Source: Enterococcus sp. 4G2_DIV0659 (GTDB lineage Bacteria; Bacillota; Bacilli; Lactobacillales; Enterococcaceae). From it: a stretch of 64,000 bases of DNA. A program made the position numbers and the translations under genes. The notes beneath the pieces were generated by a model. It made no database searches and was not told the DNA's origin. It saw only the letters and a program-made list of their open reading frames with translations. The stretch lies in NCBI RefSeq assembly GCF_002140715.2, contig NZ_NGLE02000001.1, positions 858,501-922,500 of the forward strand, in the 5' to 3' direction. Shown here one piece after another: positions 56,455 through 64,000 of the stretch (position 1 is the first letter of the stretch; every line of letters starts with the position of its first letter).

Positions 56455-57411
56455 TTATAACCATTGAGTACATCGCGCTGTCATGATTTCTTTCGTTTCA
56501 ATAATATATGATTCAATAATTTCTTTCGCCGTTTCTTCTTTTTTCACAAGTCCTGCGATTTGCCCTGCCATAATTGATCCGTGATCTATATCGCCTTCTA
56601 TAACAGCCTTACGCAAAGCACCTTGTCCTAATCGATCAAATTCTTCAAGATCAGGATTCTCTTTTCTTAGTTCAATTTTTTCTAATCGATCATACTCATT
56701 GGTCAACTTATTCTTGATTGCGCGAACTGGATGTCCAAAATGCTGACAAGTAACCGTTGTATCAACATCTCTTGCTTTAATAATCCTCGCTTTGTACTGA
56801 TCATGCACTGTACATTCTTTCGCAACCAAAAAACGTGTACCAATTTGAACACCAGAAGCGCCTAACATCAATGCCGCCGCCATACCCCGACCATCTCCAA
56901 TACCTCCTGCAGCTATCACTGGAATCGTCAAAGCATCTACAACTTGAGGCACCATACTCATCGTTGTCAGTTTGCCAATATGTCCTCCGGCTTCCATTCC
57001 TTCAACAACGACTGCATCTGCTCCGATTTTCTCCATACGAGTACCTAATGCAACAGAAGGGATGACTGGAATTACTTTAATGTTATGTTCTTTAAAGCGT
57101 GCCATATATTTGCCAGGGTTCCCAGCTCCAGTCGTGACTACAGGAACATTTTCTTCACAAACTAAATCTACAATATCTTCAGCAAACGGAGAAAGAAGCA
57201 TAATATTCACTCCAAATGGCTTGTCTGTAATTTCTTTGATCTTTCTAATTTCAGCCTGAACAACTTCTTTAGGCGCACTGCCACCTGCGATAATTCCAAG
57301 TCCGCCAGCTTCAGACACAGCCCCAGCTAGAGAAGCATCAGCAATCCAAGCCATTCCTCCTTGAAAAATCGGGTATTCAATTCCAAGTAGCTCACATATC
57401 TTTGATTGCAT
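56455..57411 (-). CDS. fabK: Enoyl-ACP reductase II (FMN-dependent)
   Basis: The 318-residue TIM-barrel flavoprotein has YPIFQGGMAWIADA, EGMEAGGHIG, PVIAAGGIGDGRGMAAAL and GVQIGTRFLVAKE, characteristic of FabK/nitronate-monooxygenase enzymes. It reduces enoyl-ACP in the last elongation step and, unlike FabI, is insensitive to triclosan. The ATG at 57409-57411 has AAGGA eight bases upstream; an earlier ATG abuts the ribosome site. Confidence 0.94.
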   Translation of the reverse strand: MQSKICELLGIEYPIFQGGMAWIADASLAGAVSEAGGLGIIAGGSAPKEVVQAEIRKIKEITDKPFGVNIMLLSPFAEDIVDLVCEENVPVVTTGAGNPGKYMARFKEHNIKVIPVIPSVALGTRMEKIGADAVVVEGMEAGGHIGKLTTMSMVPQVVDALTIPVIAAGGIGDGRGMAAALMLGASGVQIGTRFLVAKECTVHDQYKARIIKARDVDTTVTCQHFGHPVRAIKNKLTNEYDRLEKIELRKENPDLEEFDRLGQGALRKAVIEGDIDHGSIMAGQIAGLVKKEETAKEIIESYIIETKEIMTARCTQWL

Positions 57412-57446
57412 AAACGACATCCTTCAAATTAAATAAAATAATTAAC

Positions 57447-57572
57447 TAAAAAAGGACTGGAACAAAACTCTATAAGTTTAGTACCAGCCTTTTTAATTCC
57501 AACGAACGGTGTAAAAAAGCTAGACCCTTCAGCAATTGTTGAAAATCACATAGAGCCTTGCTCCTCCAACTT
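57447..57572 (-). repeat. Foldable repeat R4 with terminator, between acpP and fabK
   Basis: On the minus strand GGCTGGTACTAAACTTATAG pairs with TTTGTTCCAGTCC and ends in T6, a terminator (about 57447-57487). The upstream half (GGAGGAGCAAGGC ... TTGCTGAAGGGTC) resembles the other arms of copy R3. It splits the cluster after acpP. Confidence 0.65.
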
Positions 57573-57594
57573 TGATTGTACCTAATCGCTTTGA

Positions 57595-57822
57595 TTATTC
57601 TGCTTTTTGTTTTTCTACATATGTTACTAAATCTTGAACAGTAGTGATACCATCTTCAGATTCAATTTTTATATCAAAAGCATCTTCGATTTCGTTGATG
57701 ATTTGGAATAAGTCCAAGCTATCTGCATCTAATTCTTCTTGAATGTTTGTTGTTAATTTTACTTCTTCAGGCTCTTTCCCTAATTCTTCTACAATAATTG
57801 CTTGAATTTTCTCGAATACCAT
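57595..57822 (-). CDS. acpP: Acyl carrier protein
   Basis: The 75-residue acidic protein has the [10 protein letters not shown] motif; Ser35 carries the phosphopantetheine arm. Lying between fabH and fabK, it is the fatty-acid-synthesis ACP. Its ATG has TTGGAGGAAT upstream. A terminator-bearing repeat follows, so part of transcription may stop here and give acpP a higher dose. Confidence 0.95.
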   Translation of the reverse strand: MVFEKIQAIIVEELGKEPEEVKLTTNIQEELDADSLDLFQIINEIEDAFDIKIESEDGITTVQDLVTYVEKQKAE

Positions 57823-57872
57823 GTGTATATTCCTCCAATAATTTTCTTTTTTAGTTTATATAGTTACAGAAT

Positions 57873-58832
57873 TTACAGCGTTAAGAGGATCGATCCCCAC
57901 GTTAAACCACCGCCATAACCTGTTAACACAATTTTTTGTTTGGAGCCTAATTGAAGCACTCCTTGTTCTACTGATTCATCCAATAATAAAGGGATACTTG
58001 CAGCAGAGGTATTGCCATTATGTTCCATATTCGTTAAAAACTTCTCTCTTGGAACATTGATTTTTTTTGAAATTTTTTCAATGATGCGCTTGTTGGCCTG
58101 ATGCAACAACAAGTAATCAACATCCTCTTCTATAATTTCTTGAATGTTATTCGTCACATCGTTTAATGAAAAATCATAGATATCCCTACCGGCCATCTGT
58201 AAATAACCTGAGCTTTCTGAAGCTCCTTTATAAAATGGACTTTTATTCTCCAAATAACCAGAAGTCAATGATTTAGCCCTTTGACCATCCGCTTGCAGTT
58301 TTTCATTTAGAAAATGCGGTTCATTGCTTGTTTCCAATAAGACACCTGCTGCTCCATCACCAAACAATACAGCCGTACTTCGATCCTGCCAATCAATGAC
58401 TTTTGACAAAGTTTCCCCGCCAATGATCATGCCTAAGCGTTTTCCTGTACGAATCAACTTCTCTCCCAAACTTAAAGCATAGACAAAACCACTGCAAGCA
58501 GCACTTATGTCAAAAGCAAAAGCCTGAGTCGCTGAAATACCTCCTTGTACTAAGCAAGCAACTGAAGGTGTTCCATAATCTGGTGTCATTGTTGCCACTA
58601 TAATAAAATCCAACTCTTCTGCTTTTCTGTCCGATTTCTCTAATAGTTTTTCTGCAACCTTGATACATAAATCAGACGTATTTTCGTCAATAACAATATT
58701 TCTTGACTGAATACCAGTCCGGCTAGAGATCCATTCATCAGAAGTATCCATCATAGTTGAAAGAAGTTGATTTGATACTTTATTTTCAGGAACATATCGG
58801 CTAGTACAGAGTATTTTTGCATGTTGTTCCAT
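57873..58832 (-). CDS. fabH: Beta-ketoacyl-ACP synthase III
   Basis: The 319-residue enzyme has the KAS III triad Cys113 (SAACSGFVYAL), His244 (LLLHQANKR) and Asn274 (HNGNTSAAS). It starts chains from acetyl- or branched acyl-CoA and malonyl-ACP. The ATG at 58830-58832 has GAGG upstream. It follows fabT by 15 bases. Confidence 0.95.
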   Translation of the reverse strand: MEQHAKILCTSRYVPENKVSNQLLSTMMDTSDEWISSRTGIQSRNIVIDENTSDLCIKVAEKLLEKSDRKAEELDFIIVATMTPDYGTPSVACLVQGGISATQAFAFDISAACSGFVYALSLGEKLIRTGKRLGMIIGGETLSKVIDWQDRSTAVLFGDGAAGVLLETSNEPHFLNEKLQADGQRAKSLTSGYLENKSPFYKGASESSGYLQMAGRDIYDFSLNDVTNNIQEIIEEDVDYLLLHQANKRIIEKISKKINVPREKFLTNMEHNGNTSAASIPLLLDESVEQGVLQLGSKQKIVLTGYGGGLTWGSILLTL

Positions 58833-58847
58833 GTTAATCCTCACTTT

Positions 58848-59288
58848 TTATTTATATTCCTTCAAGAAATCATGAAGATTTTTTAATGCTTTAAGTAATG
58901 CCTGCTCTTCCGTTTTTTCCATTCCGTTTAAGATATTCTTAACCATTTCTTTATGGAAGTGCTGATGGACACGAAAAAGTAATTTCCCCTTTTTAGTCAA
59001 GCCTAATTTGACTACACGACGATCATCTTCACTGCGTATTCGCTCAACATATCCTTTTTTTACTAGATTGTTGATTGCTACAGTTAATGTACCTACAGTG
59101 ATTGATAATTCTTTTGCTACCTCAGAAGAAGTCTTTTTTCGATACATGCCAATAGCCTCAATTGTATGCATTTCAGTAATGGATAAGTCGTTGAATTGTG
59201 ATTTCTTTAGCTCAGATTCTTCAATGGTCAAAATATCATTAAAGACGCTAACAAGATAATCATTGACTGTTTCTAAATTAGGTTCCAT
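58848..59288 (-). CDS. fabT: MarR-family fatty acid synthesis repressor
   Basis: The 146-residue MarR protein contains a winged helix (SSEVAKELSITVGTLTVAINNLVKKGYVERIRSEDDRR spans it in order) and sits first in the fab cluster, the place of FabT in streptococci and enterococci. FabT binds acyl-ACP and represses the cluster when exogenous fatty acids are present. The ATG at 59286-59288 is used, since the N-terminus EPNLETVNDYLVSVFNDIL aligns with known FabT. Two operator-like boxes lie upstream. Confidence 0.92.
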   Translation of the reverse strand: MEPNLETVNDYLVSVFNDILTIEESELKKSQFNDLSITEMHTIEAIGMYRKKTSSEVAKELSITVGTLTVAINNLVKKGYVERIRSEDDRRVVKLGLTKKGKLLFRVHQHFHKEMVKNILNGMEKTEEQALLKALKNLHDFLKEYK

Positions 59289-59309
59289 GTGTGTGCACCA
59301 TCCATATAC

Positions 59310-59338
59310 TTTGATTATCAAATCATTTGATGTTCAAA
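59310..59338. promoter_or_regulatory. Two FabT operator boxes
   Basis: TTTGATTATCAAAT (59310-59323) is a perfect match to the FabT palindrome, and TTTGATGTTCAAA (59326-59338) is a second, near-perfect box. They lie just upstream of fabT, indicating autoregulation. Confidence 0.8.
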
Positions 59339-60057
59339 CTATATCGTATATGAAAAAAGAATGCAAGTAAAATATTCACTTTTTAATTTTTCTTAAATAA
59401 GAAACCTTTAACAATCAACGTTTTACCGTGAAAAAAATATTTTCTAGGCATAGTTTCAAGAAAACATTTGACAGTTTAGGCTGAATTCACTATCATTTAC
59501 TTTAGTTTGGAAATCAAACAATTTTTGATTTTTACTTACGAAGAACTAGAAGCACATCTTTAAAATAGAACTATTTGTAGCAAAAGTTCCTCCCCCCCTA
59601 AAAAGCCTGCTAGACAAACAAATTTAGCTAGGGCAGTCTCCTAAAAGAAGAGATCGGTATTTTAGCCACTACTAAAATCTGCTAACTATTCGAAGAATCT
59701 CTACGGACGAAAAAGATATTATGAAAACTATTACTTTTAAGCAAAATATTCCACTCATTTTTATGGAACAATACGACACACCTAAAGGCTTTAAATTCCA
59801 TACTATCAATGTTATTACTATATCTGAAACTTTAAAAGACAAGCCATAAAAAAAATTCTATCAATCTCTCAAAAATAAGCCATTCCCTTTAGTTTATAGA
59901 CAGTGCTCTAAAAAAATACTCAGTGCATTATCCAATCGCTATAAGATGCAGTAACTAAGATGCGTTAGTATTTGCTAGTGCAAATGCATGCCGAACAAGA
60001 GAATGACCAACTGTCAAAGTTGTTACTCGTTTTTGATAAATTGACCGTCATATAAAT
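59339..60057. other. Gene-poor region between fabT and ykuJ-like gene
   Basis: About 720 bases without a well-supported gene. The only frame of note is 59721-59849. A poly-C tract (CTCCCCCCCTA near 59590) and a CTGC/GCAG-bounded segment (59608-59637) are the main irregularities. The upstream promoter of fabT lies at its left end. Confidence 0.4.
59721..59849 (+). CDS. Possible 42-residue protein or gene fragment
   Basis: An ATG opens 42 codons (MKTITFKQNIPLIFMEQYDT, then PKGFKFHTINVITISETLKD plus two). The composition looks like folded protein rather than chance, but the ribosome site is weak (AAAAAGA) and no family is recognised. It may be a remnant of a longer gene in this decayed stretch. 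Confidence 0.25.
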   Translation: MKTITFKQNIPLIFMEQYDTPKGFKFHTINVITISETLKDKP

Positions 60058-60103
60058 AAAAAAATCCTGTGGCGTACACAAATGTACGCCACAGGATTTT
60101 TGA
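60058..60103. terminator. Strong bidirectional terminator
   Basis: AAAATCCTGTGGCGTACA and TGTACGCCACAGGATTTT are perfect arms around a short loop with T-runs on both sides. It ends the ykuJ-like gene transcript on the minus strand. Confidence 0.9.
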
Positions 60104-60146
60104 TTATTGTCATTAAATTTGTTAAATACTTACCGAATTTTTCTAA

Positions 60147-60377
60147 TTATTGAATTAAATCATAAATTTCCATTGCAACAATATCAATATTATCAAATTG
60201 ATAACTTTGTTGCGAATCAGATTCTGTTAACTCAAATGTCTCAGTAGATTTATCATAATTCACGATGCATTTTTCTACGCCTTCACGTTCAAAACGACGA
60301 ACTTGAATTTCATTGTCTGTTGCTTCAGTCATTGCTTCAAGTCGTTTAATAATCGCCACAAGTTGTGAATGTTTCAT
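60147..60377 (-). CDS. YkuJ-like protein (DUF1797)
   Basis: The 76-residue protein starts MKHSQLVAIIKRLEAMTEAT and ends DNIDIVAMEIYDLIQ, matching the YkuJ/DUF1797 family along its whole length. The family has a solved small alpha/beta fold but no known function. GGGAGG precedes the ATG. Monocistronic. Confidence 0.88.
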   Translation of the reverse strand: MKHSQLVAIIKRLEAMTEATDNEIQVRRFEREGVEKCIVNYDKSTETFELTESDSQQSYQFDNIDIVAMEIYDLIQ

Positions 60378-60477
60378 AAATGGGCCTCCCTTTACAAACT
60401 AGTTCTGTACCATTGTATCAAAACATTGTCTTTCTTGCATGATTTTTTGTCATTTTTTTATATTTTTTTGCTGTTCT

Positions 60478-61368
60478 TTAATTTTTGACATCTGGCCTCT
60501 TGCCATCTGCCCACCATAACTTGATCAAAGCTTGGGTTCCATCGCTCTCAAACCCTTTATCTGCAAGCTTTTCATAAAGATCTGTAGCCAATTTAGTCGC
60601 TGGTAATTCAAGGGACATCTTCTCAGCTTCGTCTAAGGCAATTTTTAAATCTTTTATAAAATGCTTTACAAAAAAGCCTGGAGAATAATTTTCCTTCAAT
60701 ATTCTTGGACTGTAATTACTTAATGACCAGTTAGCTGCACTTCCCCCTGATAAGGTCTCAATAACTTTATCTATGTCCAAGCCAGCTTGATTAGCGTAAA
60801 CCATCATTTCTGTCATCCCAGTCATTGTTCCAGCAATCATGATCTGGTTAGCCATTTTCGTATGTTGTCCTTTTCCAGCAGAACCATGTAAGGCAAAAGT
60901 TTTACCGAATGTCTTCAAGATAGGTAGAACTTCATTATAAGCTGTTTGATCTCCACCAACCATAATCGTCAAAGTACCATTTACAGCGCCTAAATCCCCT
61001 CCTGAGACCGGTGCATCCAAGGCCATGCCTCCTAATTGACTTGCCTTTAACGCTATTTTTTCTGCCAAAGTTGGTGTACTTGTCGTTAAATCGACAAGTA
61101 TTTTACCTGAAAGACTTTCTGCAAAAATACCATTGTCACCAAAATAAATTTCTTCTACATCCGTTGGAAATCCAACCATTGTAAAAATAATATCACTGTT
61201 TGCAGTCACTTGTGCTGGCGTCTCATTCCAAAGCGCTCCTTGAGCAACTAATTCATCCGTCTTGCTCTTCGTGCGATTGTACACATTTACTTTCAGCTCA
61301 TTTTTCATCATATTTCTGACGATGGCAGCTCCCATCACACCTGTCCCAATAAATCCTATTTGCGGCAT
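60478..61368 (-). CDS. NAD(P)-dependent beta-hydroxyacid dehydrogenase
   Basis: The 296-residue protein has the Rossmann motif GFIGTGVMGAAIVRNM, DAPVSGGDLGAVNGTL around the substrate site and catalytic Lys in GKGQHTKMANQI, as in 3-hydroxyisobutyrate/tartronate semialdehyde dehydrogenases and related imine-reductase-like enzymes. The substrate is not evident; no pathway genes lie nearby. AGGAGG precedes the ATG. Confidence 0.88.
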   Translation of the reverse strand: MPQIGFIGTGVMGAAIVRNMMKNELKVNVYNRTKSKTDELVAQGALWNETPAQVTANSDIIFTMVGFPTDVEEIYFGDNGIFAESLSGKILVDLTTSTPTLAEKIALKASQLGGMALDAPVSGGDLGAVNGTLTIMVGGDQTAYNEVLPILKTFGKTFALHGSAGKGQHTKMANQIMIAGTMTGMTEMMVYANQAGLDIDKVIETLSGGSAANWSLSNYSPRILKENYSPGFFVKHFIKDLKIALDEAEKMSLELPATKLATDLYEKLADKGFESDGTQALIKLWWADGKRPDVKN

Positions 61369-61447
61369 TTTATCTAACCTCCTATATTTATTATCGATAC
61401 AAAAAAACTTCTACTATCAGTATAAACCAAGAATAGAAGTTTTACAT

Positions 61448-62671
61448 TTATTTTCTTAATGAGGTAAATTTAACCTTGATTCTCTCTATAGATGCAGCAG
61501 CTTCTTTTTCTGCTAAAAGTTGATCATAATATTCAATCATCTCTTCATAAAATTCAATCATGACGTTTCCAAAATGAGTTGCCGATATTTCGTAAAGTTT
61601 TTCCTTTAAGATCGACTCATCTGGAGCAATTTCTGAGTCAACGTATTCAATAAAAGCTGAAGTAAAATCATCATCTGTTTCAAATGTTTTACCCAATGAT
61701 TCATGATTGAATAAATTATTTAGATATGCATTTCCTTCAACAATACAAGGAACGCCTGAAGCCATAGCTTCGGTATATGTTAAGCCTTGGGTTTCAGATG
61801 TTGATGCACTTACAAAATAATCTGCTGCTTTATAATAAATGGCTACTTTTTCATTTGGTACTTCACCAGTAAATTGAAGCTTGTCACTTACGTTCAGTTC
61901 ATCTGCTAACATACGAAGCTTGTCTACATAAGGTCCGTCTCCAACGATGACTAAACGCGCATTTGGTAGTTTTTCAATAATTTTAGGTAAGCCTTTTACA
62001 ATTGCTTGAATATTTTTTTCATAAGAAATACGGCTTAACGATAATAGCATAATATGTTCATCAGTTAAATCTAATTTACTACGAAGATCTTTTTTCATCT
62101 CTTTAGTAATATCAGGTCTTTCAAATTTTTTAATATCAATTCCTGTAGGGATAATTCGCATGGGTGATGTTACACCATAATCTTTTAATTTATCAATCAC
62201 ACGTTCACTTGGACAAACAACCCCAGTCGTATGATTTGCAAAAAAACGAGAAAAATACTTCACATGAGATGGACGTACTACCTTCCCCTTGGCAATATAA
62301 TGAAGATAATCTTCATACATTGTATGATATGTATGAATAACAGGAATTTTAAGTTTTTTACCAACCATTTTCCCTAAAAGACCTGCCCCAAATTCTGTAT
62401 GGGTATGGATCAAATCTAAATCGAGCTCTTTTGCTATTAAATAAGCATACCACATTCCTCTTACTACAATTCTTCTATCTTTAAAGGACACAAAAGGAAC
62501 ACTAGGCATTCGAATAACATCTTCTTCAAATTCTTGTGCATTAGGATCAGTTGTCGTAAAAATATACACTTGATGTCCTTTTTGCTCTAATTCTTCTTTA
62601 AGCGTCTTAATAGACGTAGCAACACCACTCACTTGAGGAAAATATGTATCTGTAAAAAAACCAAATTTCAC
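61448..62671 (-). CDS. bgsB: GT4 glycosyltransferase, 1,2-diacylglycerol 3-glucosyltransferase-like
   Basis: The 407-residue protein has the GT4 pattern FFTDTYFPQVSGVATSIKTL at the N-terminus, HTYHTMYEDYLHYI in the middle and STSETQGLTYTEAMASG with the donor-binding Glu. It closely resembles streptococcal/enterococcal glucosyltransferases that make monoglucosyl-diacylglycerol, the first step to the lipoteichoic acid glycolipid anchor. The downstream position after a BgsA/CpoA-like gene (29 bases apart) is the known pair. Symbol given by similarity and pairing; start is GTG with GGAGGG. Confidence 0.82.
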   Translation of the reverse strand: MKFGFFTDTYFPQVSGVATSIKTLKEELEQKGHQVYIFTTTDPNAQEFEEDVIRMPSVPFVSFKDRRIVVRGMWYAYLIAKELDLDLIHTHTEFGAGLLGKMVGKKLKIPVIHTYHTMYEDYLHYIAKGKVVRPSHVKYFSRFFANHTTGVVCPSERVIDKLKDYGVTSPMRIIPTGIDIKKFERPDITKEMKKDLRSKLDLTDEHIMLLSLSRISYEKNIQAIVKGLPKIIEKLPNARLVIVGDGPYVDKLRMLADELNVSDKLQFTGEVPNEKVAIYYKAADYFVSASTSETQGLTYTEAMASGVPCIVEGNAYLNNLFNHESLGKTFETDDDFTSAFIEYVDSEIAPDESILKEKLYEISATHFGNVMIEFYEEMIEYYDQLLAEKEAAASIERIKVKFTSLRK

Positions 62672-62700
62672 GATGTTCCCTCCAATTTTCTCTAATTTTA

Positions 62701-63738
62701 TTAAACAGACTTTTCTTTCCGCTCACTATATTCATTAGTCATTACTTTATCATAGACTTGTTTTAACTCCTGACCAATTCGCTCGATACTTTTTTGCTCT
62801 GCAACTACATACCCATTTTCGCGAGTATTTGGAGTTTTTTCTTCAATTAAGGTTTCGATCAAATAAGCAAATTCGTCATTAGTATTTCCCATGTAACAAT
62901 TCACTTTATTTTCGAGCCAACCTTTATATACGGGAATGTCTCTCACCAAAACCTGTTGTTTGCTGGCTAAAGCTTCCAAGATGACTATTCCTTCAGTTTC
63001 TTCATAAGATGGAAAGAAAAACAGATTTGCTGCAGAATATGCCCCTTCAATAATGTCTCCTTTTATATACCCAGGAAATTCTACATTTTCAGGATGCTCT
63101 TCTTTAACAATCGTACGAATCACTTTGGGTATTGAATACATTGGTGTATGACCAAACCAAATGAAACGATATTCAGGGAACTTTCTAGCTATCTCAACAA
63201 AATCAATAATCCCTTTTCTTTCAAAATACAATCCTACGCAAATAATAACTTTTTCATTTTCCTGAATATTAAAATGCGCTCTAAATTTTTTTTCTTTTTC
63301 GTCAGAGTGTTTAAAGCGTGATAAATCAATTCCATTTGAAATTGAAACAATTGGAACCTTTATCCCATATCCTTCTAATAAATCTTTTGAATATGGTGTA
63401 GGTGTAATCAAATAATCTGCTTTAGAATACAAGCTAACTAAGTATTTTTTAACTAACGGAGACACCTGATTCGATCCAATAAAGGAATTTCTAAAATCTT
63501 CTTCTGTTGAGTGTGCATGATAGATAACTTTTTTCCCCATTTTTTTTGCCTTTTTCACCATGCTATGGCTATTGATCCCATATGTATTAATATGTAAAAT
63601 ATCATAATCTGTACAAGTAGCATCTAATGTGTATTCAATTCCAACTTCAGAAAGTGCCCGCTTTTGGTGATCTAATGCTCGACCTATCCCAGACTTAGCT
63701 AATATTTTCTCACCTTCAAAATACAATAAAACTTTCAC
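62701..63738 (-). CDS. bgsA: GT4 glycosyltransferase, diglycosyl-diacylglycerol synthase-like
   Basis: The 345-residue protein begins MKVLLYFEGEKILAKSGIGR from a GTG at 63736-63738 with GGAGG upstream and has a GT4 C-terminal domain (ISNGIDLSRF, EETEGIVILEALAS). It matches the second enzyme of the enterococcal glycolipid pathway, which adds the second sugar to monoglucosyl-diacylglycerol. This glycolipid anchors lipoteichoic acid and affects biofilm formation. It precedes bgsB and shares its transcript. Confidence 0.82.
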   Translation of the reverse strand: MKVLLYFEGEKILAKSGIGRALDHQKRALSEVGIEYTLDATCTDYDILHINTYGINSHSMVKKAKKMGKKVIYHAHSTEEDFRNSFIGSNQVSPLVKKYLVSLYSKADYLITPTPYSKDLLEGYGIKVPIVSISNGIDLSRFKHSDEKEKKFRAHFNIQENEKVIICVGLYFERKGIIDFVEIARKFPEYRFIWFGHTPMYSIPKVIRTIVKEEHPENVEFPGYIKGDIIEGAYSAANLFFFPSYEETEGIVILEALASKQQVLVRDIPVYKGWLENKVNCYMGNTNDEFAYLIETLIEEKTPNTRENGYVVAEQKSIERIGQELKQVYDKVMTNEYSERKEKSV

Positions 63739-64000
63739 GGTGCGTCTCCTCCAACTCTTTAAACTATTATAACACAGGTACAAGATAACTCCCTCAATCT
63801 AAAGACCTAGTTCGAACAACTTACAAATATTATATCAAATAATAATCTTAAAAAACCATCGTTCTATAAAATAGATTCATTACGTGACAAAACTGTTAGA
63901 TAGAGATACTTAATTCCGTTTATACTTATTATTCCATCTTTTGTTCATTCTATCAAATAATAAAGTATTCTTTACTTAAGACAAAACAAAAAAGAACGAA
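63739..64000. other. Promoter region at the right edge
   Basis: No frame with a ribosome site; AT-rich sequence containing the bgsA promoter region. Confidence 0.4.

Noticed and set aside
28415..57572. Repeat copies considered as a CRISPR array
   Set aside because: The copies are far apart, inverted-repeat in nature, lack regular spacers and have no cas genes.

Overview
The window looks like a chromosomal segment of an Enterococcus, probably a relative of E. faecalis rather than E. faecalis itself. The grounds are low GC, strong AGGAGG-type ribosome sites, an enterococcal glycerol operon (GlpK with His232, GlpO oxidase, GlpF), WxL-type surface proteins, a FabT/FabH/AcpP/FabK/FabDGF/Acc cluster, an Ldt(fm)-like L,D-transpeptidase, and a BgsB/BgsA-like glycolipid synthase pair. 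These family assignments come from reading the translated proteins; no database was searched.

Layout. (1) 1-3110 is an accessory end: two small type VII secretion (LXG-associated) proteins with an XRE regulator, an Rgg-type regulator, a divergent 19-residue hydrophobic peptide gene facing an apparent antisense promoter, and a decayed stretch with gene remnants and hairpins. (2) 3111-12328 is metabolic: a Na/phosphate symporter, the glpK-glpO-glpF operon with a probable cre site, and an FAD oxidoreductase plus Mga-like regulator pair. (3) 12413-13685 holds an LCP cell-wall ligase gene preceded by a very clear M-box (Mg2+) riboswitch with its terminator, which is an unexpected pairing. (4) 13957-18211 is accessory: DUF4303-like protein, a stop-interrupted gene, small unknowns, a secreted PEVEVP-repeat protein, an esterase and a membrane-anchored unknown. 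(5) 18451-27110 is housekeeping and envelope: rpmG, a class B PBP, thrS with a T-box, a tautomerase, an L,D-transpeptidase, an ANT(6)-like enzyme and a YdcF-like protein. (6) 27211-41001 is a surface locus: DUF916/DUF3324 protein, two WxL proteins, and a 2951-residue repeat protein preceded by a small lipoprotein gene. (7) 41842-48438 is a ribosome and NAD cluster (yebC, tmcAL, methyltransferase, rsfS, yqeK, nadD, yhbY, yqeH, yqeG). (8) 49401-59288 is the fatty-acid synthesis cluster under FabT. (9) 59289-63738 holds a gene-poor stretch, a YkuJ-type protein, a beta-hydroxyacid dehydrogenase and the glycolipid synthases.

Almost everything is on the minus strand, so operons read from high to low coordinates. 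Several operons end in members of one foldable repeat family (copies near 28.4, 31.87, 43.9-44.06 and 57.5 kb). Three of these copies carry a T-tract and probably serve as terminators.

The most unusual items are: the M-box controlling an LCP gene; the small-peptide/antisense-RNA unit beside an Rgg regulator; a short strong-promoter/terminator unit (about 59 nt) in an otherwise empty 840-nt gap; an rsfS gene with no ATG, GTG or TTG at its expected start; and the giant two-type repeat protein with a YPNTG sorting signal.
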